This document shows, piece after piece, positions 28,644-36,651 of a stretch of DNA of 64,000 bases (position 1 is the first letter of the stretch; each line of letters opens with the position of its first letter). Source of the stretch: Yinghuangia elevatio (GTDB taxonomy: Bacteria > Actinomycetota > Actinomycetes > Streptomycetales > Streptomycetaceae). The notes beneath the pieces are model-generated. The model ran no database searches. It worked only from the letters and a program-made list of their open reading frames with translations, and had not been told where the DNA came from. The stretch spans positions 1-64,000 of the forward strand of contig NZ_JBEZFP010000027.1 of assembly GCF_040649515.1 (NCBI RefSeq), written 5' to 3'. Made by a program: the position numbers and the translations under genes.

Positions 28644-28930
28644 GCGGTCGCGGCCCTGTGCGCGAGGAAGGCGTTCCAGGAGTCGGGGGAGAAGCGGAGG
28701 TGCGGGGACGCCGGCTGCTCGGAATCCCGGACGAGCGCGGCCGAGGGCTCGCAACCCACCTCGACGCAATCGCCGTTCGCGCCGCTGTACGAACTCGTGC
28801 GCCACGCGGCAGGGGGCTCGGTCGCCGCCACTTCGACGCAATTGTGTTCAACAGTGCGTTCGACCCCGTGTTCAACACCGCGTTCAACGCCGGTGTGCGC
28901 ACCCTTGCGCCCCGCTATGCCGTGCCCCAT
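28640..28930 (-). CDS. DUF397 domain-containing protein
   Basis: Small protein of 96 aa. The DUF397 core is AWRTSSYSGANGDCVEVG with the later VRDSEQPASPHLRFSPDSW. The N-terminal 35 residues are unusual: GVERGVEHGVERTVEHN is a short imperfect repeat. GGGGAG lies just upstream of ATG 28930. DUF397 genes nearly always follow an XRE/DUF5753 regulator in streptomycetes and are thought to be its small partner (BldB/WhiJ-type systems). Here the XRE gene ends 25 bases upstream and the membrane gene follows with overlap. Confidence 0.88.
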   Translation of the reverse strand: MGHGIAGRKGAHTGVERGVEHGVERTVEHNCVEVAATEPPAAWRTSSYSGANGDCVEVGCEPSAALVRDSEQPASPHLRFSPDSWNAFLAHRAATA

Positions 28931-28955
28931 CCGCTCCCCGCCTTCGACGCCCTTG

Positions 28956-29816
28956 TCACAGATCGTCGCGCAAACGGTCGATGAAGGCCAGTGACCGCTT
29001 AGGTGAGGCGGCAACCGCTCGTAAGTGCTCGAACACGTCCGCGTACTGGCGGACTTGCTCGGGTGCCTCGACGTAGAGGCTGCTGGTGAGGGTCTCCAGG
29101 TAGACCACATCGAGGTCGCGCAGCTCGGGGAAGCCGATCAGCGCGAACGGCCCGTTGAGCCCTGGATGGGCGCCGACTTCGAACGGCAGCACCTGCAACG
29201 TGACGTTCGGCACCCGCGCGAACTCCCGGAGGTGCGCGAGTTGTTCGCGCATCGTCCGAGCGCCGCCGATCGCGTGCCGCAAGGCCGCCTCGTGTACGAC
29301 CGTCCACAGGCGCAGCGGGCTCGACTCGCGGGTGAGCGCCTGCTGCCGCGCGGCGCGGACGTCCAGCCGCTGCCGGACCTGTTCCTCCGCGTACCCGTTC
29401 GGGTGGGCGTCGATCACCGCGCGGAGGTACGACTCGGTCTGGAGCAGGCCGGGCACCAGCAGGGTCTGGTAGTTCCGTACGTCGGAAGCGGTCGCCTCCA
29501 GCGCGATCAGGTCGGTGTAGCCCGGATCGAGCGCGTCGCTGTAGTCGTGCCACCAACCACGCTGGTAGCTGGACCGCGCCAGTGCCTCCAGCGCGGTCCG
29601 CGCCGCCGCGTCGTCGACGCCGTAGCGGTCCAGCAGGTCCCTGACGTCACGGGCGCGTACACCCGACTGCCCGTTCTCGATCCGGCTGAGCTTGGAGGCG
29701 TGGCAGTCCAGCACGCGCGCGGCGTCCTCGGCGGTGAGGTGGGCGCCTTCGCGGAACTTCCGGAGCGCATTCCCGAGCTGACGCCGTCGGACGGATGGTC
29801 CAGGAAGCGCGGGCAT
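28956..29816 (-). CDS. XRE-family regulator with DUF5753 domain
   Basis: DNA-binding regulator of 286 aa. The helix-turn-helix is at about residues 15-68 (QLGNALRKFREGAHLTAEDA, ARVLDCHASKLSRIENGQSG). The DUF5753 domain follows (about 95-280), with NYQTLLVPGLLQTESYLRAV and ALIGFPELRDLDVVYLE. ATG at 29816 is chosen because GAGGAG lies 7 bases upstream; ATG 29837 has none. The family controls development and antibiotic production in streptomycetes together with DUF397 partners. It is divergent from an RsbW-like ATPase gene. Confidence 0.9.
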   Translation of the reverse strand: MPALPGPSVRRRQLGNALRKFREGAHLTAEDAARVLDCHASKLSRIENGQSGVRARDVRDLLDRYGVDDAAARTALEALARSSYQRGWWHDYSDALDPGYTDLIALEATASDVRNYQTLLVPGLLQTESYLRAVIDAHPNGYAEEQVRQRLDVRAARQQALTRESSPLRLWTVVHEAALRHAIGGARTMREQLAHLREFARVPNVTLQVLPFEVGAHPGLNGPFALIGFPELRDLDVVYLETLTSSLYVEAPEQVRQYADVFEHLRAVAASPKRSLAFIDRLRDDL

Positions 29817-29856
29817 GACGGACTCCTCGTCGTTCATGCGTGATCTGGATATTAGA

Positions 29857-29890
29857 GACTTGCGAAATAAACGGGTGGCGGCCACGATCG
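29857..29890 (+). promoter_or_regulatory. Candidate promoter/operator in the XRE-ATPase divergent region
   Basis: TTGCGA (29860-29865) and CACGAT (29883-29888) are 17 bases apart and face the ATPase gene. The AT-rich 11-mer TGCGAAATAAA at 29861-29871 recurs exactly in front of the ArsR-type gene at 38077. Such AT-rich sequence is rare in this window, so it is a plausible regulator site. Confidence 0.3.
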
Positions 29891-29981
29891 TAGCAGGTTG
29901 GTTGCGCTGTGTAGGCCTGTCGTCACGCTGAATGGCGGGGCGTCGGCGTGCCCGCGCCCCGTTGCTGCGAGGGGTCGCCTC

Positions 29982-30455
29982 ATGTCATCGCCCATCCCGA
30001 GACCGGCAGTGCCCGCAAGACCGGGGCCCGCGGCCGGCCGCAGCCAATCGCTGACATTCCCTTGCGCCCCCGTCGTCGTTCCCCAGGTCCGCGGCCTGCT
30101 CGGCGACCTTCTCCTCGCCTGGGGCCTCCCGTCCGGCCACGAGCTCGCGTACGACCTCCGCCTCATCGCCACCGAACTCGTCGCCAACGTCATCGAGCAC
30201 GCGGCGGACTCCGCCCCCGACCTCACCGTCACGCTCCAACTCGCCGACGGCACCGTCTCCTTCGGCGTACGCGACGGCCACCCCTTCCTCCCCGAACCGC
30301 GCGACGGCGCCGACGACCCCTGCGCCGACGACACGTCCGGCCGCGGCCGGCTGATCATCCGTACGCTCGCCGCCGAGGCCGGCGGAACCACCCATGTCGA
30401 ACGCCACCCCGACGGCAAGACCCTCTGGGTACGGCTGCCCTGGCCGGGGGAGTGA
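29982..30455 (+). CDS. RsbW-like histidine-kinase-fold ATP-binding protein
   Basis: Single-domain GHKL ATPase of 157 aa. The N box is ATELVANVIEHAA (about 64-76), the G1-type segment is VRDGHPFLP and the G2-type segment is TSGRGRLIIRTLA. There is no dimerisation or receiver domain, so this is the anti-sigma/serine-kinase type common in streptomycetes rather than a sensor kinase. GAGGGG precedes ATG 29982. Its divergent position beside an XRE/DUF397 pair is a common streptomycete layout. The target is not identifiable from the window. Confidence 0.85.
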   Translation: MSSPIPRPAVPARPGPAAGRSQSLTFPCAPVVVPQVRGLLGDLLLAWGLPSGHELAYDLRLIATELVANVIEHAADSAPDLTVTLQLADGTVSFGVRDGHPFLPEPRDGADDPCADDTSGRGRLIIRTLAAEAGGTTHVERHPDGKTLWVRLPWPGE

Positions 30456-30537
30456 CGCCGCTCACCCGACCGGAATCCGCGTCTCACGACCCGACACACG
30501 CGGACCCGCGCTCCGCGCCCTCCCTACACTGGGACAG

Positions 30538-31866
30538 GTGATCTCCCGTATCGATCTGCGCGGCGCCGCCGGCCGGGCTGTCCTGGACAGTCCCGCGGCC
30601 CTGCGCGACGTGATGCCCCGTGCCGAGTTCGACGTCGAGGCGGCCCTGGAGAAGGTCCGTCCCATCTGCGACGACGTGCGCCATCGCGGGGTCGAGGCGC
30701 TGATCGAGATCACCGAGCGCTTCGACGGCGTGCGGCTGACCGACATCCGGGTCCCGACCGAGGCGATCGACCGGGCCCTGGCCGAGCTGGACCCGAAGGT
30801 GCGCGCCGCGCTGGAGGAGACCATCCGCCGCGCCCGCATCGTGCACCGCGACCAGCGGCGTACCGACGTGACCACGCAGGTCGCGCCCGGCGGCACGGTC
30901 ACCGAGCGGTGGCTGCCGGTCGAGCGCGTGGGGCTGTACGTCCCCGGCGGCCTGGCCGTCTACCCCTCGTCCGTGGTCATGAACGTCGTCCCTGCCCAGG
31001 AGGCCGGCGTCACCTCGCTCGCAGTCTCGTCACCCCCGCAGAGTGAATTCGGCGGCCTGCCGCACCCCACGATCCTCGCCGCGTGCGCGCTGCTCGGCGT
31101 CGACGAGGTGTATGCGGTCGGCGGCGCCCAGGCGATCGCGATGTTCGCGTACGGAGCCGGCTCCTGCGACCCCGTCAACCTCGTCACCGGCCCCGGCAAC
31201 ATCTACGTCGCGTCCGCGAAGCGCCTGCTCAAGGGCCGCATCGGCATCGACTCCGAGGCCGGCCCGACCGAGATCGCGGTGCTCGCCGACGCCACCGCCG
31301 ACCCCGTGCACGTCGCGTCCGACCTGATCAGCCAGGCCGAACACGACACGCTCGCGGCGTCCGTCCTGGTCACCGACTCGCCGGAGCTGGCCGACGCGGT
31401 CGAGGCCGAACTCAAGGCCCAGGTCGCCGCGACCAAGCACGTCGAGCGCGTCACCACCGCGCTCGGCGGCCGTCAGTCCGGCCTCGTCCTGGTCGACTCG
31501 GTCGACGACGGCCTCAAGGTCGTCGACGCGTACGCCGCCGAGCACCTGGAGATCCAGACCGCCGACGCCTCCGCCGTCGCGGCCCGGGTGCGCAACGCGG
31601 GCGCGATCTTCGTCGGCCCGTGGGCGCCCGTCTCGCTGGGCGACTACTGCGCGGGTTCCAACCACGTGCTGCCCACCGGAGGCTGCGCGTGCCACAGCTC
31701 CGGCCTGTCCGTGCAGTCGTTCCTGCGCGGCATCCACGTCATCGACTACAGCGAGAGCGCCCTCGCCGAGGTCGCGCACCACGTCGTCACCCTCGCCGAA
31801 GCCGAGGACCTGCCCGGCCACGGCGCGGCCATCAAGGCGCGCTTCGGATGGGCGGTGCCGGAATGA
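30538..31866 (+). CDS. hisD: Histidinol dehydrogenase
   Basis: Zinc enzyme catalysing the last two oxidations of histidine synthesis with NAD+, 442 aa. Conserved parts are VERVGLYVPGGLAVYPSSVV, GGAQAIAMFAYGAGSC, VTGPGNIYVASAKR, SDLISQAEHDTLAAS and the C-terminal GSNHVLPTGG. The His of AEHD is among the metal-site residues. GTG at 30538 fits the family N-terminus VISRIDLRG. It opens the his operon; hisC starts inside its stop (ATGA). Confidence 0.96.
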   Translation: MISRIDLRGAAGRAVLDSPAALRDVMPRAEFDVEAALEKVRPICDDVRHRGVEALIEITERFDGVRLTDIRVPTEAIDRALAELDPKVRAALEETIRRARIVHRDQRRTDVTTQVAPGGTVTERWLPVERVGLYVPGGLAVYPSSVVMNVVPAQEAGVTSLAVSSPPQSEFGGLPHPTILAACALLGVDEVYAVGGAQAIAMFAYGAGSCDPVNLVTGPGNIYVASAKRLLKGRIGIDSEAGPTEIAVLADATADPVHVASDLISQAEHDTLAASVLVTDSPELADAVEAELKAQVAATKHVERVTTALGGRQSGLVLVDSVDDGLKVVDAYAAEHLEIQTADASAVAARVRNAGAIFVGPWAPVSLGDYCAGSNHVLPTGGCACHSSGLSVQSFLRGIHVIDYSESALAEVAHHVVTLAEAEDLPGHGAAIKARFGWAVPE

Positions 31867-33068
31867 GCAACCCCGGAACGAGCAACCCCGGAACGAGCAC
31901 ACCCGCAGTGAGCCGGCCCGCGACGAGCACACCCGCAATGAACGTGCCCGCGACGAGCGCACCCGCCACCCGCATCGACGACTTGCCCATCCGCGACGAG
32001 CTGCGCGGCCAATCGCCGTACGGTGCGCCGCAGTTGCAGGTCCCCGTGCTGCTCAACACCAACGAGAACCCGTACCCGCTCCCCGACGAGCTGGTGGACC
32101 GCATCGCCGAGCGCGTCGCCGCGGCCGCGCGGCACCTCAACCGCTACCCGGACCGCGACGCCGTCGAGCTGCGCACCCGCCTCGCCGAATACCTTTCGGA
32201 GAACGGCGGCGTCCCGCTCACCACGCGCCACGTATGGGCGGCCAACGGCTCCAACGAGGTGCTGCAGCAACTCCTCCAGGCCTTCGGCGGCCCGGGGCGC
32301 AGCGCGCTCGGCTTCGACCCGTCGTATTCGATGCACGCACTCATCGCGCGCGGCACCGGCACCGAGTGGATCTCCGGCGCACGCCGCGACGACTACTCCA
32401 TCGACCTCGACGACGCGCTCGCGGCGATCGCCGAACACCGCCCCAACGTGGTGTTCCTGTGCTCGCCCAACAACCCCACCGGCACCGCGCTCGACGGTGC
32501 GGTCGTCGAGGCGGTGTACGGCGCGGCGCAGGCGGCCCGGCCCTCCCTCGTCATCGTCGACGAGGCGTACGTCGAGTTCTCGCACCACGCGTCGCTGCTC
32601 ACGCTGCTCGACGGCCGCCCCAACCTGGTCGTGTCGCGCACGATGTCCAAGGCCTTCGGCGCGGCGGGGCTGCGGCTCGGCTACCTGGCGGCGGACCCGG
32701 CGGTGGTCGACGCGGTGCAGCTCGTACGCCTGCCGTACCACCTGTCCGCCGTCACCCAGGCGACCGCGCTGGCCTGCCTGGAGCACACCGGCACACTGCT
32801 CGGCTACGTCGCCGAGCTCAAGCGCCAGCGCGACCGCATCGTCGCCGAACTGGCCGGCATGGGCTGCGAAGTCACCGCCTCCGACGCGAACTTCGTGCAG
32901 TTCGGCCGCTTCGAGGACACGCGTGCCGTATGGCAGGCGATCCTCGACCGCGGCGTCCTGGTCCGCGACAACGGGGTGCCGGGGATGCTGCGGGTGACCG
33001 CCGGGACCGACGAGGAGAACACGGCGTTCCTCGACGCGATGCGCGCCGTACTGAAGGAGATCAGCTGA
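31863..33068 (+). CDS. hisC: Histidinol-phosphate aminotransferase
   Basis: PLP enzyme of 401 aa that transaminates imidazole-acetol phosphate. The core starts near residue 38 (RIDDLPIRDELRGQSPYGAP) and includes LNTNENPYPLP, NGSNEVLQQLL, LCSPNNPTGTAL, VDEAYVEF and the PLP lysine in SRTMSKAFGAAGLRLGY. Before the core lies an extra 36-residue low-complexity tail of 5-residue units encoded by 15-bp repeats. The ATG overlaps the hisD stop; a second in-frame ATG at 31938 lies within the repeats and could be used instead. hisB follows with a 1-base overlap. Confidence 0.95.
   Translation: MSNPGTSNPGTSTPAVSRPATSTPAMNVPATSAPATRIDDLPIRDELRGQSPYGAPQLQVPVLLNTNENPYPLPDELVDRIAERVAAAARHLNRYPDRDAVELRTRLAEYLSENGGVPLTTRHVWAANGSNEVLQQLLQAFGGPGRSALGFDPSYSMHALIARGTGTEWISGARRDDYSIDLDDALAAIAEHRPNVVFLCSPNNPTGTALDGAVVEAVYGAAQAARPSLVIVDEAYVEFSHHASLLTLLDGRPNLVVSRTMSKAFGAAGLRLGYLAADPAVVDAVQLVRLPYHLSAVTQATALACLEHTGTLLGYVAELKRQRDRIVAELAGMGCEVTASDANFVQFGRFEDTRAVWQAILDRGVLVRDNGVPGMLRVTAGTDEENTAFLDAMRAVLKEIS
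31875..31964 (+). repeat. 15-bp tandem repeat coding the HisC N-terminal tail
   Basis: Six consecutive 15-bp units encode GTSNP, GTSTP, AVSRP, ATSTP, AMNVP and ATSAP. The first units are nearly identical at DNA level and later ones drift. The array keeps frame with HisC and sits before the conserved core. Confidence 0.85.
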
Positions 33069-33664
33069 TGGCCCGGATCGGCCGCGTCGAACGCGCCACC
33101 AAGGAGACGTCCGTCCTCGTCGAGGTCAACCTCGACGGGACCGGCCAGGTCGAGGTCGCCACGGGCGTCGGGTTCTTCGACCACATGCTCGACCAGCTCG
33201 GCAAGCACGGCCTGTTCGACCTGACCGTCAAGACCGACGGCGACCTGCACATCGACTCGCACCACACCATCGAGGACACCTCCCTCGCGCTCGGCGCGGC
33301 GTTCCGCCAGGCCCTCGGCGACAAGGCGGGCATCCGGCGCTTCGCGAACGCGTCCGTGCCGCTGGACGAGGCGCTCGCGCAGGTCACCGTCGACCTGTCC
33401 GGCCGCCCGTACCTCGTGCACAGCGAGCCGGAGGGCATGGCGCCGATGATCGGCCCGGCGTACGACACCACCCTGACGCGCCACATCCTCGAGTCGTTCG
33501 TCGCCCAGGCGCACATCTGCCTGCACGTGCACGTGCCGTACGGCCGCAACGCGCACCACATCGTCGAGGCCCAGTTCAAGGCCCTCGCCCGCGCCCTCTC
33601 CGACGCCTGCGTCCTCGACCCCCGCCGCGCCGGCGTAATCCCCTCCACCAAGGGCGCGCTGTAG
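33068..33664 (+). CDS. hisB: Imidazoleglycerol-phosphate dehydratase
   Basis: Mn-dependent dehydratase of 198 aa, monofunctional (no phosphatase domain). Motifs are GVGFFDHMLDQLGKHGLFDL, DLHIDSHHTIEDTSLALG, and the second half repeat HILESFVAQAHICLHVHVPY with GRNAHHIVEAQFKALARAL; the repeated His-rich motifs bind the metals. The start overlaps the hisC stop by one base (TGATG). Confidence 0.96.
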   Translation: MARIGRVERATKETSVLVEVNLDGTGQVEVATGVGFFDHMLDQLGKHGLFDLTVKTDGDLHIDSHHTIEDTSLALGAAFRQALGDKAGIRRFANASVPLDEALAQVTVDLSGRPYLVHSEPEGMAPMIGPAYDTTLTRHILESFVAQAHICLHVHVPYGRNAHHIVEAQFKALARALSDACVLDPRRAGVIPSTKGAL

Positions 33665-33744
33665 ATGGGGCAGTCGTACCAGCACATCCCTGTACGGCCT
33701 GTACGGGCGGGCACCTTCCGTGCCGCAATCACAGAAGGCGTCTC

Positions 33745-33897
33745 ATGAGTGGTATCGCCGTCGTTCTCATTGCCCTTGGGCTGTTCCTGATCGGCGGGGT
33801 CGTCTCGTTCGTCAAGCAGGGCATGCCGAAGGGCGTCATCGTGCTGCTCGGGCTGTGCGGGGCGATGTCGCTCGCGGCCGGGCTGCTGCGCGTCTAG
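33745..33897 (+). CDS. Small two-helix membrane protein in the his operon
   Basis: A 50-aa protein, MSGIAVVLIALGLFLIGGVV at the start and GLCGAMSLAAGLLRV at the end, with two hydrophobic helices joined by a short basic loop (FVKQGMPKG). AGAAGG precedes the ATG and a ribosome site for hisH overlaps its stop. Similar mini-genes occur at this place in streptomycete his operons. The role is unknown; it could be missed by gene finders because of its size. Confidence 0.75.
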   Translation: MSGIAVVLIALGLFLIGGVVSFVKQGMPKGVIVLLGLCGAMSLAAGLLRV

Positions 33898-33911
33898 GAG
33901 GGGATCACGTC

Positions 33912-34541
33912 ATGAAGAAGGTCGTCATCCTCGACTACGGATCGGGGAACCTCCGCTCGGCCGAGCGCGCGGTGGCGCGCCTCGGGGTCGAGGTCGAGGT
34001 CACCGCGGACTACCAGACCGCGCTGAACGCCGACGGGCTGATCGTGCCCGGGGTCGGCGCGTTCGCCGCGTGCATGGAAGGCCTCAAGGCGGTACGCGGG
34101 GACCGCATCGTCGACCGGCGCATCGCCGGCGGGCAGCCCGTGCTCGGGATCTGCGTGGGCATGCAGATCCTCTTCGAGCGCGGTGTCGAGCACGGGGTCG
34201 AGACCCCGGGCTGCGACGAGTGGCCCGGCACGGTGGAGCGCCTGGAGGCGCCGATCGTGCCGCACATGGGGTGGAACACCGTGGACGCGCCCGAGGACAC
34301 CGTGCTGTTCGCGGGGCTCGACGCCGACACCCGCTTCTACTTCGTGCACTCCTACGGCGTACGCAAGTGGGAGCTGCCGCCTTCCGAGCACCTGGCTCCG
34401 CCGCTGGTCACCTGGTCGACGCACGGCACGCCGTTCGTCGCCGCCGTCGAGAACGGGTACCTTTCGGCCACCCAGTTCCACCCCGAGAAGTCCGGCGACG
34501 CCGGGGCCGCCGTGCTCCGCAACTGGCTTGCCACCCTCTGA
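33912..34541 (+). CDS. hisH: Imidazole glycerol phosphate synthase, glutaminase subunit
   Basis: Class I glutamine amidotransferase subunit of 209 aa that supplies ammonia to HisF. The nucleophile is the Cys in VLGICVGMQILFERG; the catalytic His and Glu are in TQFHPEKSG. The start is MKKVVILDYGSGNLRS. AGGAGGGG (33896-33903) overlaps the stop of the preceding mini-gene, giving tight coupling. Confidence 0.96.
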   Translation: MKKVVILDYGSGNLRSAERAVARLGVEVEVTADYQTALNADGLIVPGVGAFAACMEGLKAVRGDRIVDRRIAGGQPVLGICVGMQILFERGVEHGVETPGCDEWPGTVERLEAPIVPHMGWNTVDAPEDTVLFAGLDADTRFYFVHSYGVRKWELPPSEHLAPPLVTWSTHGTPFVAAVENGYLSATQFHPEKSGDAGAAVLRNWLATL

Positions 34542-34553
34542 CCCCCCGACCGG

Positions 34554-34589
34554 GCACCCGACCTGGCACCCGACTTGGCACCCGAGCCC
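34554..34589. repeat. 12-bp tandem repeat upstream of priA
   Basis: Three units, GCACCCGACCTG (34554-34565), GCACCCGACTTG (34566-34577) and GCACCCGAGCCC (34578-34589), fill most of the hisH-priA gap. No other function is evident. Confidence 0.75.
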
Positions 34590-34609
34590 TCCGAAGGATC
34601 GTTGAGAAC

Positions 34610-35344
34610 ATGAGCGAGACCCGTCGCCTGGAACTGCTGCCCGCCGTGGACGTCGCCGACGGCCAGGCCGTCCGGCTCGTGCAGGGCGAGGCCGGTTCCG
34701 AGACCTCGTACGGTGACCCGCTGGCCGCGGCCATGGCCTGGCAGAACGCCGGCGCCGAGTGGATCCACCTGGTGGACCTCGACGCCGCCTTCGGCCGCGG
34801 CTCCAACCGCGACCTGCTCGCCGAGGTCACCGGCAAGCTGGACGTCAAGGTCGAGCTGTCCGGCGGCATCCGCGACGACGCGTCCCTGGAGGCCGCGCTC
34901 GCGACCGGCTGCCACCGGGTGAACCTGGGCACCGCCGCGCTGGAGTCGCCGGACTGGGCGCGCTCGGCGATCGCCCGGCACGGCGACAAGATCGCGGTCG
35001 GCCTGGACGTACGCGGCACCACGCTCGCCGGCCGCGGCTGGACCCGCGAGGGCGGCGAGCTGTTCGAGACGCTGGCCCGCCTCGACGCCGACGGCTGCGC
35101 CCGCTACGTCGTCACCGACGTCAAGAAGGACGGCACCCTCACCGGCCCCAACCTGCAGCTGCTGCGCGACGTCTGCGCCGCGACGGATCGCCCGGTGGTG
35201 GCCAGCGGCGGCGTCTCGTCGCTCGACGACCTGCGCGCCATCGCCGAGCTCGTGCCGCTCGGTGTGGAGGGCGCGATCGTGGGAAAGGCGCTCTACGCGC
35301 AGGCGTTCACTCTCGAAGAGGCCTTGGAGGCGGTGTCGCGATGA
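34610..35344 (+). CDS. priA: Bifunctional HisA/TrpF isomerase (PriA)
   Basis: A (beta/alpha)8 isomerase of 244 aa. Streptomycetes use one enzyme for both the ProFAR step of histidine and the phosphoribosylanthranilate step of tryptophan synthesis. The two catalytic Asp residues are in LLPAVDVADG and VVTDVKKDGTLTGPN; phosphate-binding loops are VELSGGIRDD and VVASGGVSSL. No separate trpF is present among the trp genes of this window, which supports the dual role, although trpD and trpG are also absent here. The Rid-family gene starts inside its stop (ATGA). Confidence 0.92.
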   Translation: MSETRRLELLPAVDVADGQAVRLVQGEAGSETSYGDPLAAAMAWQNAGAEWIHLVDLDAAFGRGSNRDLLAEVTGKLDVKVELSGGIRDDASLEAALATGCHRVNLGTAALESPDWARSAIARHGDKIAVGLDVRGTTLAGRGWTREGGELFETLARLDADGCARYVVTDVKKDGTLTGPNLQLLRDVCAATDRPVVASGGVSSLDDLRAIAELVPLGVEGAIVGKALYAQAFTLEEALEAVSR

Positions 35345-35745
35345 CCGAAGCGCGTGACGAAGTGCAGCGGATCTCCTCGGGAGGACCGTACGAGGACGTC
35401 ATCGGCTACTCGCGCGCCGTCGTCGTCGGCGACCTCGTGCTGGTGTCCGGCTGCACGAGCATCGTCGACGGCCTGTTCATCGGCGAGGGCGACCCCTACG
35501 AGCAGACGCTGACCGCCTTCCAGGTGGCCGAAAAGGCGCTCCAGCAGATCGGGCTGACGCGCGACGACGTCGTGCGCACCCGCATGTACATCACCCACGC
35601 GCGCGACTCGGACGCGGTCGGCCGCGCGCACAAGGAGATGTTCGACACCGCCCGGCCGGCCGCGACCATGGTCGTGGTGGCCGGGCTGATCGACTCGCGG
35701 ATGCTGGTCGAGGTCGAGGTCGAGGCCTACCGGGGGGCGAAGTGA
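35341..35745 (+). CDS. Rid-family (YjgF/UK114) protein lacking the canonical Arg
   Basis: Protein of 134 aa of the RidA superfamily (GYSRAVVVGDLVLVSGCTS, then QTLTAFQVAEKALQQIGLTR and RMYITHARD). Typical RidA enamine/imine deaminases have P-A-R-S/T near the C-terminus with a catalytic Arg; here the matching segment is RPAATMVVVAGLIDSRM, so that Arg is absent. It therefore belongs to one of the non-RidA subgroups and its chemistry is unsure. It sits between priA and hisF, overlapping both (ATGA and GTGA). Confidence 0.85.
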   Translation: MTEARDEVQRISSGGPYEDVIGYSRAVVVGDLVLVSGCTSIVDGLFIGEGDPYEQTLTAFQVAEKALQQIGLTRDDVVRTRMYITHARDSDAVGRAHKEMFDTARPAATMVVVAGLIDSRMLVEVEVEAYRGAK

Positions 35746-36512
35746 GCCTCGCGGTACGCGTCATCCCCTGCCTGGACGTCGACGCCGGCCGGGTGGTCAA
35801 AGGCGTCAACTTCCAGAACCTGCGCGACGCGGGGGACCCGGTCGAGATGGCCCGCGTGTACGACGCGGAAGGCGCCGACGAGCTGACGTTCCTCGACATC
35901 ACGGCGTCCTCGGGCAGCCGCGAGACGACGTACGACGTGGTGCGCCGCACCGCCGAGCAGGTCTTCATCCCGCTGACCGTCGGCGGCGGCGTACGCAGCG
36001 TGCAGGACGTCGACAAGCTGCTGCGCGCGGGCGCGGACAAGGTGGGGGTGAACACGGCCGCCATCGCCCGCCCCGAGCTGATCGCCGAGATCGCCGACCG
36101 CTTCGGCGCCCAGGTGCTGGTCCTCTCGGTCGACGCGCGCCGCTGCCCCGAGGGCGTGCGCACCGACTCGGGCTTCGAGGTCACCACGCACGGCGGCCGC
36201 CAGGGCACTGGGATCGACGCCGTGGAATGGGCCGCGCGCGCCGCCGACTTGGGCGCGGGCGAGATCCTGCTCAACTCGATGGACGCCGACGGCACCAAGG
36301 ACGGCTACGACCTGGAGATGATCCGTCGGGTCCGCGCCGAGGTGACCATCCCCGTCATCGCCTCCGGCGGCGCGGGCGCCCTCGGCGACTTCGCCCCCGC
36401 GGTCGAGGCCGGCGCCGACGCGGTCCTCGCGGCCAGTGTCTTCCACTTCGGCGACCTGCGCATCCCGCAGGTCAAGGACGCCCTCAAGGCCGCCGGACAG
36501 CCCGTCCGCTGA
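35742..36512 (+). CDS. hisF: Imidazole glycerol phosphate synthase, cyclase subunit
   Basis: A (beta/alpha)8 barrel of 256 aa that uses ammonia from HisH to form IGP and AICAR. Catalytic Asp residues are in VIPCLDVDAGRVVKG and LLNSMDADGTKDGYD. Phosphate sites are LTVGGGVRS and IASGGAGALGDFA. GTG overlaps the Rid-family stop. It ends the operon; hisI is located 10.6 kb away beside trpE. Confidence 0.96.
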   Translation: MSLAVRVIPCLDVDAGRVVKGVNFQNLRDAGDPVEMARVYDAEGADELTFLDITASSGSRETTYDVVRRTAEQVFIPLTVGGGVRSVQDVDKLLRAGADKVGVNTAAIARPELIAEIADRFGAQVLVLSVDARRCPEGVRTDSGFEVTTHGGRQGTGIDAVEWAARAADLGAGEILLNSMDADGTKDGYDLEMIRRVRAEVTIPVIASGGAGALGDFAPAVEAGADAVLAASVFHFGDLRIPQVKDALKAAGQPVR

Positions 36513-36651
36513 CCCCGGACCGGTGCCGGGCCAGGTACGTGCACCGCATGCCCGAACGGGTGCCCGCGGGTGCGGCCGCCGCCATGCCGCGACAAGCTGG
36601 CGGGATGGGCGGCCCGCATCCCGGGGGCCGCACGGTCGGCGGAGGCGCGTC

